Shown: positions 1-12,300 of the stretch, piece after piece
How the letters are laid out: the number at the start of each line of letters is the position of its first letter
Position numbering within the stretch: position 1 is the first letter of the stretch
Assembly: GCA_017404385.1 (NCBI GenBank)
Contig: JAFRCK010000025.1
Span: 1-41,794, forward strand
Length of the DNA stretch: 41,794 nt
Source: Bacilli bacterium
GTDB lineage: Bacteria; Bacillota_I; Bacilli_A; RF39; UBA660
Reading direction: 5' to 3'
Made by a program: the position numbers and the translations under genes
Notes under the pieces: model-generated
The model's database searches: none
What the model was told of the DNA's origin: nothing
What the model saw: the letters and a program-made list of their open reading frames with translations, nothing else

Positions 1-310
1 AAAGTTTGTTAAATCAATTTCTGTTAAGCTACTACAACTTTGAAACATATATGATGTATTTGTTAATGAATCTCCTCTAAAGTTACTTAAATCTAGTTCA
101 CTTAATCCACTACATCCATTAAACATGGATGCCATTGTTGTAGTATTTGGAGATATTATTGTATTCAAATCTATTGATGTAACACTAGTAAATCCACTAA
201 ACATAGATGATGCATTTGCATTTAATTCTGGATCATCATCTTGTGTCCACCAGTAGATTGTACCTTCTTCATACCATGCATATATTGGTACATTAGAAGT
301 TGCTGTTGAA
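1..310 (-). repeat. Second BspA/DUF285 block (cut by window edge)
   Basis: The frame encodes a YAWYEE-YWWT lead-in (290-240) followed by SMFSG, MFNGC and MFQSC units with LDLS or IDL strands. It matches the block at 3540-5540 and continues past base 1. Confidence 0.85.
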
Positions 311-3300
311 ACTACATTACTACTATTTCTATTAGCTTTTATAGGTGCTGTATTTGATTTTACTATTGAAGTTATATTTTCTTTTGAGCCAGCTAATGAT
401 GTTAATTTGCTATTAACATTTGAACCAGTATCAAATGTAGATTCAGCAGGAAGCCATTGAGCATATAATGTAACTATATCATTATTAACATTTGATAGTT
501 TGTTAACTATAGCTTCATCAGAATAAGAATTACCAGTACCATCTGGTTCTGTATTCCAACCTACAAATCCATAATCGAATCTTGTGAATGTGTTTTCTGG
601 GAGAGTTGCTTTAATTCCATATATCATATCTAAATCAGGTATAGATCCTTCACCATCATTAGAATCAAATCTTATTTTATATCTATTTCTTGTTACTAAA
701 CCATAATATGTTACATCATCATTTATTTCAGTATCATCCTCTAATAAAGTACCATTTTCTTTAGCTGTATAGAAGCCAAAATTAATTCCTTCTTCAAATA
801 GAATATTTGGTACAGTTGTTATTGTATATCTACTAGTTAAATCTTTAGTTATCTTAAAGTTACCAAGTTTAACATTTGTAGTTTCACCATCTGCGGCATA
901 TGCAAATATAAATGATAAATATGTTGTAGTTCCTGTTGCCTTAAATGTTATTGTTCTATGTTGTATATCAGGATTTGCTTGTCTAGGTAAATAACTAGAT
1001 GTTATTGAACTTATAGACGAAGAATTTGTTGGCTCCGATTTTAAAGCCATCATACCAATTCCTTCATACGAACTATAGCCATTATAACCATTTGGATTAT
1101 AATAATCTACCTCAAATTTATAAGTTTCTCCTACTTCTGTTCTTACTGGAATATATATATTTTCCCATGTTCCACTTAAACCATTAACAGTTATATCATT
1201 CATACCAGTTGAAGAATCATATGTTATATTAAATTGATTTTCACCTATAAATTTCCATGATTGGACATCATTTACTTCATTGAAATCATAAGTTAAGACA
1301 TAAGACCATTGTGCATATAACGTTTGACCATTTAATTCTTCAAAATCATTCATTATTTCTTCTTCAGTATAATATGTAGTACCTGAACCATCTTGTGCAG
1401 TATTCCATCCAGTAAATGATTTGTTTGTTCTTGTTGGTACAGTATATTCAGCATCTTGACTATATTTACTATCAGCTGATACTACAGCATAATATCCATA
1501 ATAAGTACTACTAGAATCAGAATAGAATGCAAATGTTACAGTATCACCTTCTACATCAAATTCTACAGTTGTAGTAGTATTATTACTACCATTATAAGTA
1601 TATAATTGACCAGCACTCATATTTTTTGAAACATTGCCTGAATATTGTCCTTTAAATACATATACATAATCATAACTTGCTTCAGTTCCATATGTTAATT
1701 TAACATGTACTGATGATGCTCCTGGGATAGTTACTACCTCTTTTGTCGCTAAATTATTTACGTAACTACCATTTTGAACTCCATCATTACTTATATTTGA
1801 AGTATGAGAATACTCAGTTTTATTTTGTTTATATACAGTATATGTAATAGAATTACTTGTTTCTCCATTAAAACTGCCACCATTTGCATTGTAATTTACA
1901 TTATATATAGTAGGAACATTAACAGTTACTTCAACTTCTTTTGTTATTCCAGATACATTACCAGTAATCTTAATAGTAGTTGTACCTCCAGATATACCAG
2001 TTAATACGCCATTTGAATCAACTGTAACAATTGTTTCATCTTCTGATGAAATTGTATAAGGTTCCATATCTTCTGGTCCAGTTACAGTTATTGTTGAAGT
2101 TTCATCTAAATCCATTGTTACACTACTTGGAGTTATAGTAGCATCATCAATAGATTTAACCCATTTTGCATATATTGTTGTATCACTTGTTATTAGTGTA
2201 GTGAAATCAAACTTAGTTGTATATGTATCATCTGTATACCAATCATCAAACACGTATCCATCTTTTGTTGGATTCAATAATGGTTTTATAGCTAATCCAC
2301 CATAGTTAACTATTTGATCTGATACTATTGAACCTCCATCAGTATTAAATTTTACTGTAAATTCTGATATAGTTCCAATTCTAAATGCAGGTGAAACTCC
2401 GTAAACATGTTCAGCACTAGGCTGACTGAATCCTCCAGTATCATAAATAACAAGGAAATTACTAGGAAGAGCACTATACGCTGTACGAAGCCACCATGTT
2501 CCTGCCACACCTGATAAATCTTTTTTAATTCTCCTTGAATCTGCTAAATCAACATCAGTTACTACAGGATCAACATAGTAATCAAGTGTTCTTGTATCTG
2601 TTAATACATTTCTCTTATTATCATATGAAAGATCAAGTCCAACTTCTCTTAATGAAAGTAAATATATCTTATTCTTAGTTTTATCATCAGCTGTTATATT
2701 TGGGGAAACTCCGCCTGATCCACTACCGGATACTATTGGATATGTTCTAATTATTACATTTTGCAAATCACTTGGTAACTTATTATAGAATGTACTATTT
2801 AAATAAATCACCATGTTTGTTGAAGCCCAACCACCAGCATTTGAATTTTTAGAATTCATGGAACCGGATCCAACAATATCGGAAAATTCTATTACAATAC
2901 CACAACCAGTTTGTGAATATCCTTCTACTTCACATACTTCTGGAGTACTAGTATTAGCTAATCTTACAGTATACGATTCATCAGTACCGTCATTATCCAT
3001 ATCCATTGGAACTTCCTTAGTACAACCAACTGCATAATATTCTGAATTATTTTCTAGATTTGTTTTAATTGTTGACCAAGAATCTGTACTAAATCCTTTA
3101 CATAAATCTATAAACTTAGCATAAATAATTGTATCACTTGTTATTGGTGTAGTGAAATCAAACTTAGTTGTATATGTATCATCTGTATACCAATCATCAA
3201 ATTTATATAGTTCTTTAATTGGATTCGTTGCTGGTCTTGTTGCAGTACTACCATAATTAATTGTTTGAGAAGGTACTTCAGATCCTCCATCTATATCAAA

Positions 3301-6300
3301 TGAAACTGTTACTTTCTTTATATATCTAGCATAAATATTTATATTATCCTGTGGAACATACTCTTCAGTTATCTCTATGCCATCTACATTTGAAGAATAC
3401 CAACCTACAAAATCATATCCTTCTTTTGTTACTACTGGCAATGAGCCAACTCGATTTCCTTTAGTAATATATCTCTTAAATAATATTTTATTATTGTCTT
3501 TAAATGTAATTTCGAATTTTGAAGAAATATCTGTAGCCGTAAAGTAACCCGGATATAATTCTCCACCATCATAATGCGCATATTCTTTATCTATATGGTT
3601 GGCGTCATATGTTGTACCTAAACCTCCAACAACACTTTCACATCCAAGGAACATATCTCCTGAAGAAGTTACTTGATTTACTACAAAATCATCGCTGACA
3701 TATACTGTTGTCAATCCTGAACAATTTTTAAACATATTTGACATATTTTCTACATTTCTTGTATCAAAATCAGATAAGTCTAGTTCCGTTAAATTAGGAC
3801 TATTTTCAAATAATGAAATCATACTAGTAACGCTTGAAGTATCAACATTTTTTAATGAAATTGTTTCAACACTTCCTGCGTCTGAAAAATATGCTATCAT
3901 ATTCTTTCCAAAAACAGAATTATCAAATATTATTGTTTTTAGTGAAGGAGTTGTAGAGATTCCTAAGTTAGAAAATAAACCTGAAGGAAGATTATTAGTA
4001 AAATTAAAATTACTCATATTTAATGTTTCTAACGATGTACATCCTGAAATAAAACCTCCAAAACCAATTACATTACGTGTATCAAACATGCTTAAATCTA
4101 ATTCCGTTAACGAACTACAATCACCGAACATATAATACAAGTTAGTCACATTGCTAGTATTAAATGAACTTAAATCTAGTGACTTTAAATTTGTACATCC
4201 TTGGAACATCCAATTCATACTTGTAGTTAGACTCGTATCAACATTTTTCAATGAAATAGTTTCAATTGTTGAATAATTATGAAATGTATTAAACATATCT
4301 TTTCCAAAAATTGCATTATCTAATATTACTGTTTTCAAAGATGCATCAGTTGGTACACCCATGCTAGCCAATAAAGGTAATGAGGTATTTTTTCTCAAAT
4401 CAAAATTACTCATATTTAATGTTTCTAATGATGTACATCCAGAAAGAAATCCTCCAAAAGAAGTTACATTGCTTGTATTAAAACTACTTAAATCTAGTTC
4501 TGTTAGACTACTACATCCTGAAAACATAACGACCATATTCGTAACATTTTCTGTATCTAAATCACTTAAATCTAATGTTGTTAAACTAGGGCAATCTTTA
4601 AACATACCATACATATCAGTTATAGTACTTGTGTTTACATTATCAAGTATTATTTCTTCTAATTGTGGTAATCCATGACTAAAGAAACCAGACAATGATG
4701 TCATTCCACTAAAATCCCAATTACTCATATCTATTGTTTTTAAATTAGAATTACCTGCAAACAAACTATTCATATTTGTTACATTATGTGTATCTAAATC
4801 ACTTAAATCTATTGATTCAAGATTAATACATCCTGCAAACATTTGTGCAATATTTGTTAAATTTTCTGTATCTAAATCACTTAAATCTATTGATTTAAGA
4901 TTACTACCTACAAATAAATTCGACATATTTGTTACATTATGTGTATCAAATTTACTTAAATCTAATTCAGTAAAGGCAGCACTATTGAACATATTATTCA
5001 TATCAACTAAACTATCTGTTTCGATATCTCCAAAGTCTACAGTTTGTATATGTGAACCTGTAAACATATATGACATATCTTCTACTTTACTAAAATCATT
5101 ATTACTTAAATCCAAGGAAGGAACTGTTGTTACGCAGAACATATAAGACATGTCAGTTACATTACTTGTATTTAATGATGAAATATCTAATTCATCATAA
5201 GTAGAGCCATAGAACATACCTTTTGTATTTGTTAGATTATCTGAATTAAATATAGATAAATCTAGAGTATTACAATTATTAATATAAGCAAACATATAAG
5301 AACTATCTTCGTTTAAATAAACATTATTTGTATCAGTCCACCAATATAATGTTCCATTATCAAACCAAGCATATATTGGTAATAATGAATCATCTGATGA
5401 AATAATATTATCCTCAGTCATTAAAGATATATCAGGAGTTCCAACATATTTTGTAATTGAAGTTATATTTGAATCAGCATATGAATATGATGTTATATTT
5501 GCTTCTGGATTTGCTAATTTCTTCATTTTTACATTAACAGTTAGACCTTCATCAAATTCTGCAGTTGCTTCTCCCCATTTTGGATATAAAATAAGATCAC
5601 TATCAACTATATAATTTTTATCTATTTTTATACCATCTACTAAACCTTTATACCATCCTACTACTACATCTTCATCTTTTGTTCCAGTTGGAAGTACTCC
5701 AATTGGTTGACCTTCATAAACATATCTAGTTGTTTCGGAAATAGTTCCACCATTAGCATTAAATGTTACTTTATATCTAGTTGCTGATATAACTTCAACC
5801 TCAATAGTTTTAGTTATACCGGATTCATTACCAGTTACAGTTAATGTAGTCTCACCCATGCCTACAGCTGTTACTGTATTTCCTGAAACAGTTGCTACAT
5901 CAGTATCATTTGATGTAATCGTATAACTTTCCATATCTTCTGGACCAGTTATAGTAATTGTTCTTTCGTCACCAATTTTCATTGCTACTCTAATTGGAGT
6001 TATATTAGCTTGATCCATTGTTGAATAATATTGTGCGTAGTAAGTAACATTACCTGTTATTACTGTATCACTTGTTACTTCAGTACCTCCAGTAGCTGCC
6101 GTATACCAACCCTTTGTAATTGAGTTAGATCTATTGGCGGTTGGTAAATTACCTAAAGTATTATTTGCTGTTACTGTTCTAGTTGTTTCTGAAGTATTAC
6201 CACCATTAGGATTAAATGTAACAGTATAAGTACTTGGTGCTGGTGTTGTTTTTTCTAACTTAATTGTATAGTAAGTTGATCCTGAAATAGTTTCTTGGCC

Positions 6301-9300
6301 TAATACTTTTTGTGAATCAGTTTCTATTTCAGTCATCTTAGTTTCATCAGTATCTACTGAGACTGTTGGTGTATTACCAGTATTACTTGTTTTACCAACA
6401 TGATATGTAATACCTTTAATAATACCATCATAGAAATTATATGTATTATTAGCAACTATACCATAAGTCTTACCTTGAATTACTGGAGATTCTTGATTAA
6501 TATTTCCATCTTTTGTACCTATATTTAATGTACCTTTTTCATTATATATTGCATAAGTACCAGTAGATATAACAGTACCACTATTTAAATTAATAATACC
6601 ATTATTTAAGTTATGTAATGCCGCTCTTTGAGTTGATTCAGAACTTAAATAACAATTTCCATTAATAGTTAAATTACCACCATCATTATATAATGCTTGT
6701 TTTGATCCTGTCTTTGTAACGATAATACTTACATTTTCCATAACTAATGTACCAGTAGAATTATTATTAATAGCTCCTTGTGCTACATTAGTTGAAATAG
6801 TACCATTATACAGTTTTAATGAACCATTATTAATAACTACATTTGCATTTCCATTATTGCTAAGTGTATGATTTTGTAAATCAAGTATTACTCTCTTAGT
6901 ATCTGCTATTTCAGCCTTTTCAGCTGTATCTTTTAATAATACTACTTCTGTTTCTTCACCAGTTGTAGGAACTGCTTTTATAGCATTAACTAAAGAAGTA
7001 TAGTATGTATTACCTATTCTTGCTACCTTATCTTGTGGTGCCCAAATTGCATATAAAGTAATATTTGTATTTCTAGTTATTTCTTCTTCATCAAAATAGC
7101 TATCACCAGTTCCATTTGATTCAGTATTCCATGAATCAAAAATACTATCACTCTTAGTGTATAAATTCTTACTTAATTTAGTCGTAACATTCTTAGTAAT
7201 AGTTTGAGGTAACATATCTCCTGTTCCACCATTTGCATCAAATGTTACTTCATATGATACTGAATCATATATAGGTGTTACAGTTTTACTTTCAGTTAAT
7301 GTAAATGTATATGGATTAGATGTTTCTCCATCACTCCAACTAGTAAATACATAACCTTCTTTATCATTTGCTTTAATAGAAACAATAGTACCATATGGAT
7401 ATGTTCCTGCTGGTACATTTGAAGTAATATCTGTATTATTATCAAATGATAATGTATACATATTTCTTGTATAAACATATATTACTTCTGTACTTCCATC
7501 TCCTGCGATTGTTACTGTTTGAACACTTGGTGATGTGAAACCGGCATATGTTTTTACTGCTGGGGTTACAGAAGAATCTGTTGTTCCAAATCTTTCTTCT
7601 ACTTCATCTAAATATGTAGTTAAATCTAAATTTTGTTTTCTATGAATAATTTTATATAAAGTATTAGTATTTGGTATATATAAAGGTTTAATTGTAACAT
7701 TACCAGTTAAGTTAAATGTATATGGGTTACTTATTTCTTCGTTTGACCATTTATCAAATGTATAACCAGCTTTTTGATTTGCTGTTATAGTTATTTCTTT
7801 ACCATATGGATATTCTCCAGCTGGTGTTGATGTTGTTATATCTGTACTTCCATCATATGATAAAGTATACATTTCTCTATTATAGTTATATGTTACTACT
7901 GTACTTCCATCACTTGCTATAGTTACTGTTTTTGATGCTGGAGATATGAAACCGGTATATGTTTTAACTACTGGTGTTATAGAAGAACCAGATATACCAG
8001 TTAAGTTTTCTGTTTCTTCTATATCATATCCATCTAATGTGATTTTTTGTTTTTGATGTATAACTTTATATGATACTTCAGTTGATTCTTCTTCATAAAT
8101 TGGAGAAATACTTAAATCACTTTCTAAAGTAAATGTATATGGGTTTGAAACTTCTCCATTAGTCCAACCAGTAAATGTATAACCTTGTACTTCACCTGCT
8201 GTTAATGATATTTCTGTTCCATATGGATAATCTCCATTTTCTTTAGTTGATGTAACATTAACTGTATCACCTAATGTAAATGTATATATCTCTCTATCAT
8301 AGTTATATATAACTTCTGTATTACCATTTCCGCTTATTGTCGTTGTTTGAACACTTGGTGATGTGTAACCAATATATGATTTAACAGCTGGTGTTATAGA
8401 TGCATCTGTTGTTCCAGTTAGATTTTCTGTTTCTTCTATATCATATCCATCTAATGTGATTTTTTGTTTTCTATGAACTACTTTATATGGAGTATTTGTT
8501 TTTGCTTTCCATGTTGCGTATAAAGTTATTTCTCCCGAAGTAACTAAATTAACAATTTCTTCTTCATCAGAATATGAATCTCCTAATCCATCTGCTTTTG
8601 TATTCCATCCATCAAAATCATATCCCGATCTTACAAAAGTATTTTTATCTAAAGTATCTGATTCATCATATGTCATTTCTTGATTTGACATAGAACCAAC
8701 TCCACCGTTTGAATCAAATACAATTTCGTAATTATTAGCTTCATAAATCGGTTTAATTGTAGTATTATTTACTAAATTAAATACTAAAGTAATACTTGTT
8801 GAATCATTACTCCATTTTTTAAATGTATAACCTTCTTTTATTTTAGCAATTGCAGTTATCTCTGTTTCATATAAATATGAACCTTCTGGTGTAGAATTTA
8901 TCATATCTATATTTTCTTTATCTTCATAGTTAATAGAATAACTCTTTCTTGTGTACACGTATATAACTTCTGTACTTCCATCAGCATCTATATTAACAGT
9001 TTGTGTACTTGGGCTTATAAAACCTGTATAGTTTCTTACTGATGGTGTTACTTCTGTATCTGTAACACCTGTGAAATTTTCTATTTCCTCTTCATAAGTT
9101 ATTAAATCTAAATTTTGTTTTCTATGTTTTACTTTATAAGGTGTTGTTGTACTTGATGTATATACTGGACTTATTACTACATCTCCCTCTAAAGTAAATG
9201 TAATTGTTTTTTCTAATTCACCATTACTCCAATTACTGAAATTATATCCTTGTTTTTCTTTTGCTGTTAATATTACAGTAGTTCCATATGGATATTCTCC

Positions 9301-12300
9301 TTCTGGAATATTAGATTCAATATATTCATCATCATTAAATGTTAATGTATATTTTTCTCTGTTGTATGTATATACTACTTCTGTACTTCCATCTCCATTT
9401 ATTGTAACAGTCTTTGTACTTGGCAAAATGAAGCCAGTATAATTTCTTACTGATGGTGTTACTTCTGTATCTGTAACACCTGTGAAATTTTCAATTTCCT
9501 CATCATAACCATCTAATGATAATTTTTGTTTCTTATGAATAACTTTATATGGAGTATCAGTTCTTGCCTCATATTCAAGTGATAGAGTTATTATTTCATC
9601 TATTTCAAATCTTCTTTCATAATTTGTTATTCCATCACTCCAACTGAAATCATATCCTACTCTTTCTTCTGCTATTAATACTATCTCTGTACCATATGGA
9701 TATTCTCCATTTGCTGTACTTCCATCTTTTAAATGTGATCTATCAGCTATATTTAATTCATATTTTTCTCTTTCATATGTATATGTTACTGATGCTAGTC
9801 CATCTGCTGTTATTGTTATATTTTGTGCTTCTGGTGTTACAAATCCTGTTCTTGGTTTTAATGCTGCTTCTACTATATCTCCTGTTGTTCCTACAGATGT
9901 AACTTCTTCTACTTCAAATGTATTATCTAATTTTCTATATCTATGTATTACTTTATATTCTGTATTCTCACTATTTGTATATATTGGATTAACTGTTATA
10001 TCTGAAGCTCCTATTTTTACTGTTATTGTCTTTGTTGTTTCTCCTGTTGACCATCCTGCAAAATCATATCCTTGTCTATCTTTTGCTGTTAATTCTATTT
10101 CTTCTTCATAATAATAACTTCCACTCTTATCTTCTACTACATACTCTGAATTTGTTATTGTTAATTGATACTTATTTCTCTTATATTCATAAATTACTTC
10201 TGTACTTCCATCTCCATTTACTGTTACTGTTTTAGTATTTGGACTTATAAATCCTTCATATGTTTTTACTGATGGTGTTACTTCTGTATCTGTTGTTCCT
10301 ATTAAGTTTTCTGTTTCTTTTGTCTCATATGTTTCATCTATTTTTTGTGTTTTATGTATTACTTTATATGGAGTATCAGTATTTGCCGAATATAATGGTT
10401 TTATTTCTAGATTTTGATCTAAGTTGAAGGTATATGGATTTTCATCACTTCCATTTGTCCATTCATCAAATGTATATCCAGGTCTTTCTTTAGCAGTAAT
10501 TGTTACTTCTGTACCATATGGATAATTTCCTTCTGGTAAAGATGATTCTATATATTCATTATCTTCAAAATCTAATGAATACATTTCTCTTGTATAAATA
10601 TATACTACTTCTGTTTTTCCATTTCCATTTATTGTTACTGTCTTTGGTTCTGGTGATACAAATCCAGTATAATTTCTTACTGATGGTGTTACTTCTGCAT
10701 CTGTTGTACCTTTTAAGTTTTCAACCTCTTCATCATACTCTTCTGAATTTAATTTTTGCTTTTTGTGAATGACTTTATATGGAGTGTCTGTATTTGCCGA
10801 ATAAGTTGGCTTAATTGTTATACTTTCATTAATACTGAAGGTATATGGATTATCAACACTACCATTTGTCCATTCTACAAATGTATAACCTTCTTTTTCT
10901 TTAGCAGTTATAGTTACTTCTGTTCCATAAGGATAATTTCCTTCTGGTAAAGATGATTCAATGTATTCATTATCTTCAAAGTCTAATGAATATATTATTC
11001 TTGTATAAATATATACTACTTCTGTTTTTCCATTACCATTTATTGTTATTGTCTTTGGTTCTGGTGATACAAATCCAGTATAATTTCTTACTGATGGTGT
11101 TACTTCTGCATCTGTTGTACCTTTTAAGTTTTCAACCTCTTCATCATACTCTTCTGAATTTAATTTTTGTTTCTTGTGGATAACTTTATATGCAGTGTCT
11201 ATATTTGCTTTCCACTGTGCATACAATACTATATTTCCACTTGTTTTTAAATTCTTTACTGATGCTTCATCTTCATAAGAAGTCCCTGTTCCATCTTCCT
11301 TTGTATTCCATCCATCAAAACTATATCCTTCTTTTGTAAACGTATTCTTTCTTAAGTTACTAGTAATATCATATGTCATTTCTTGATCAGCCATACTACC
11401 AGTTCCACTTGTAGGATTATAAACTATTGTATACTTGTTAGCTTCATATACTGGATATATTGTTATATCGCCCGTTAATGGGAATACTGTAGGATTAACA
11501 TCACTACCATTACTCCAATGATTAAAAGTATATCCTTCTTTTTCTTTTGCTTTTACTGTTATTGGTGTTTCATACACATAACTTCCTTCTTCTGTTGAAT
11601 TATCTAAATCTATATCTTCCACATCACTCATACTAAATTCAAATGAATCTCTATTATATGTATAAGTTACTTTTGAACTTCCATCAGCATTAATTGTTAT
11701 TTCTTTTGGTTCTGGTAATATAAATCCTTCCAAGTTTCTTACAGCTGGTGTTACTTTTGAATCTGTTGGACCATATAATAATTCTGTATCTTCTGTATAT
11801 GAACTTAAATCTTCTAATTTTTGTATTCTATGGATTACACTATATTTTGTTCCTTCATTTGGTGAATAATGAGTTGTATAAGATAAATCTCCTGTAGTTC
11901 CCGAAGAAACTGTTACTTGAGTTTGAAGATTTTCTCCATTACTTCCAGTCCATCCTGCAAATGTATAACCTGTTTTAGTTGGATTTTTTAAAGTAAATTC
12001 ACTTGTTACGGTATAAGTATCTGGGTTACCTGTTACTGTTCCTCCATCTAGGTTATAAGTTATATTATAGATTATCACATCATAATGTGCCTCTAAAGTA
12101 ACATCTTCATCTTTAGTATAAAGCGTATCTTCTTCAATCTTTGATTCACCTAAATACCATCCTACAAAATTATAACCAACTTTTGATGTTGTAGGTAACA
12201 CACTATATGCTTCTTGATATCTTCTTGTTACTGGTAATACTGCAGTTCCACCCTTACTATCAAAAGTAATTGTATATTCATTAGCAATATATTGAGCATA

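Noticed and set aside
7296-7478. Minus-strand 60-codon ORF
   Set aside because: It is in another frame inside the giant gene and has no ribosome site; a shadow.
9696-11183. Leu-rich plus-strand ORFs (for example 9696-9902, 10500-10772, 10953-11183) that look like membrane peptides
   Set aside because: They lie opposite the giant minus-strand gene. Their Leu-rich look comes from reading its Asn/Glu/Thr-rich codons backward. The likeness between two of them only mirrors the 411-nt duplication.
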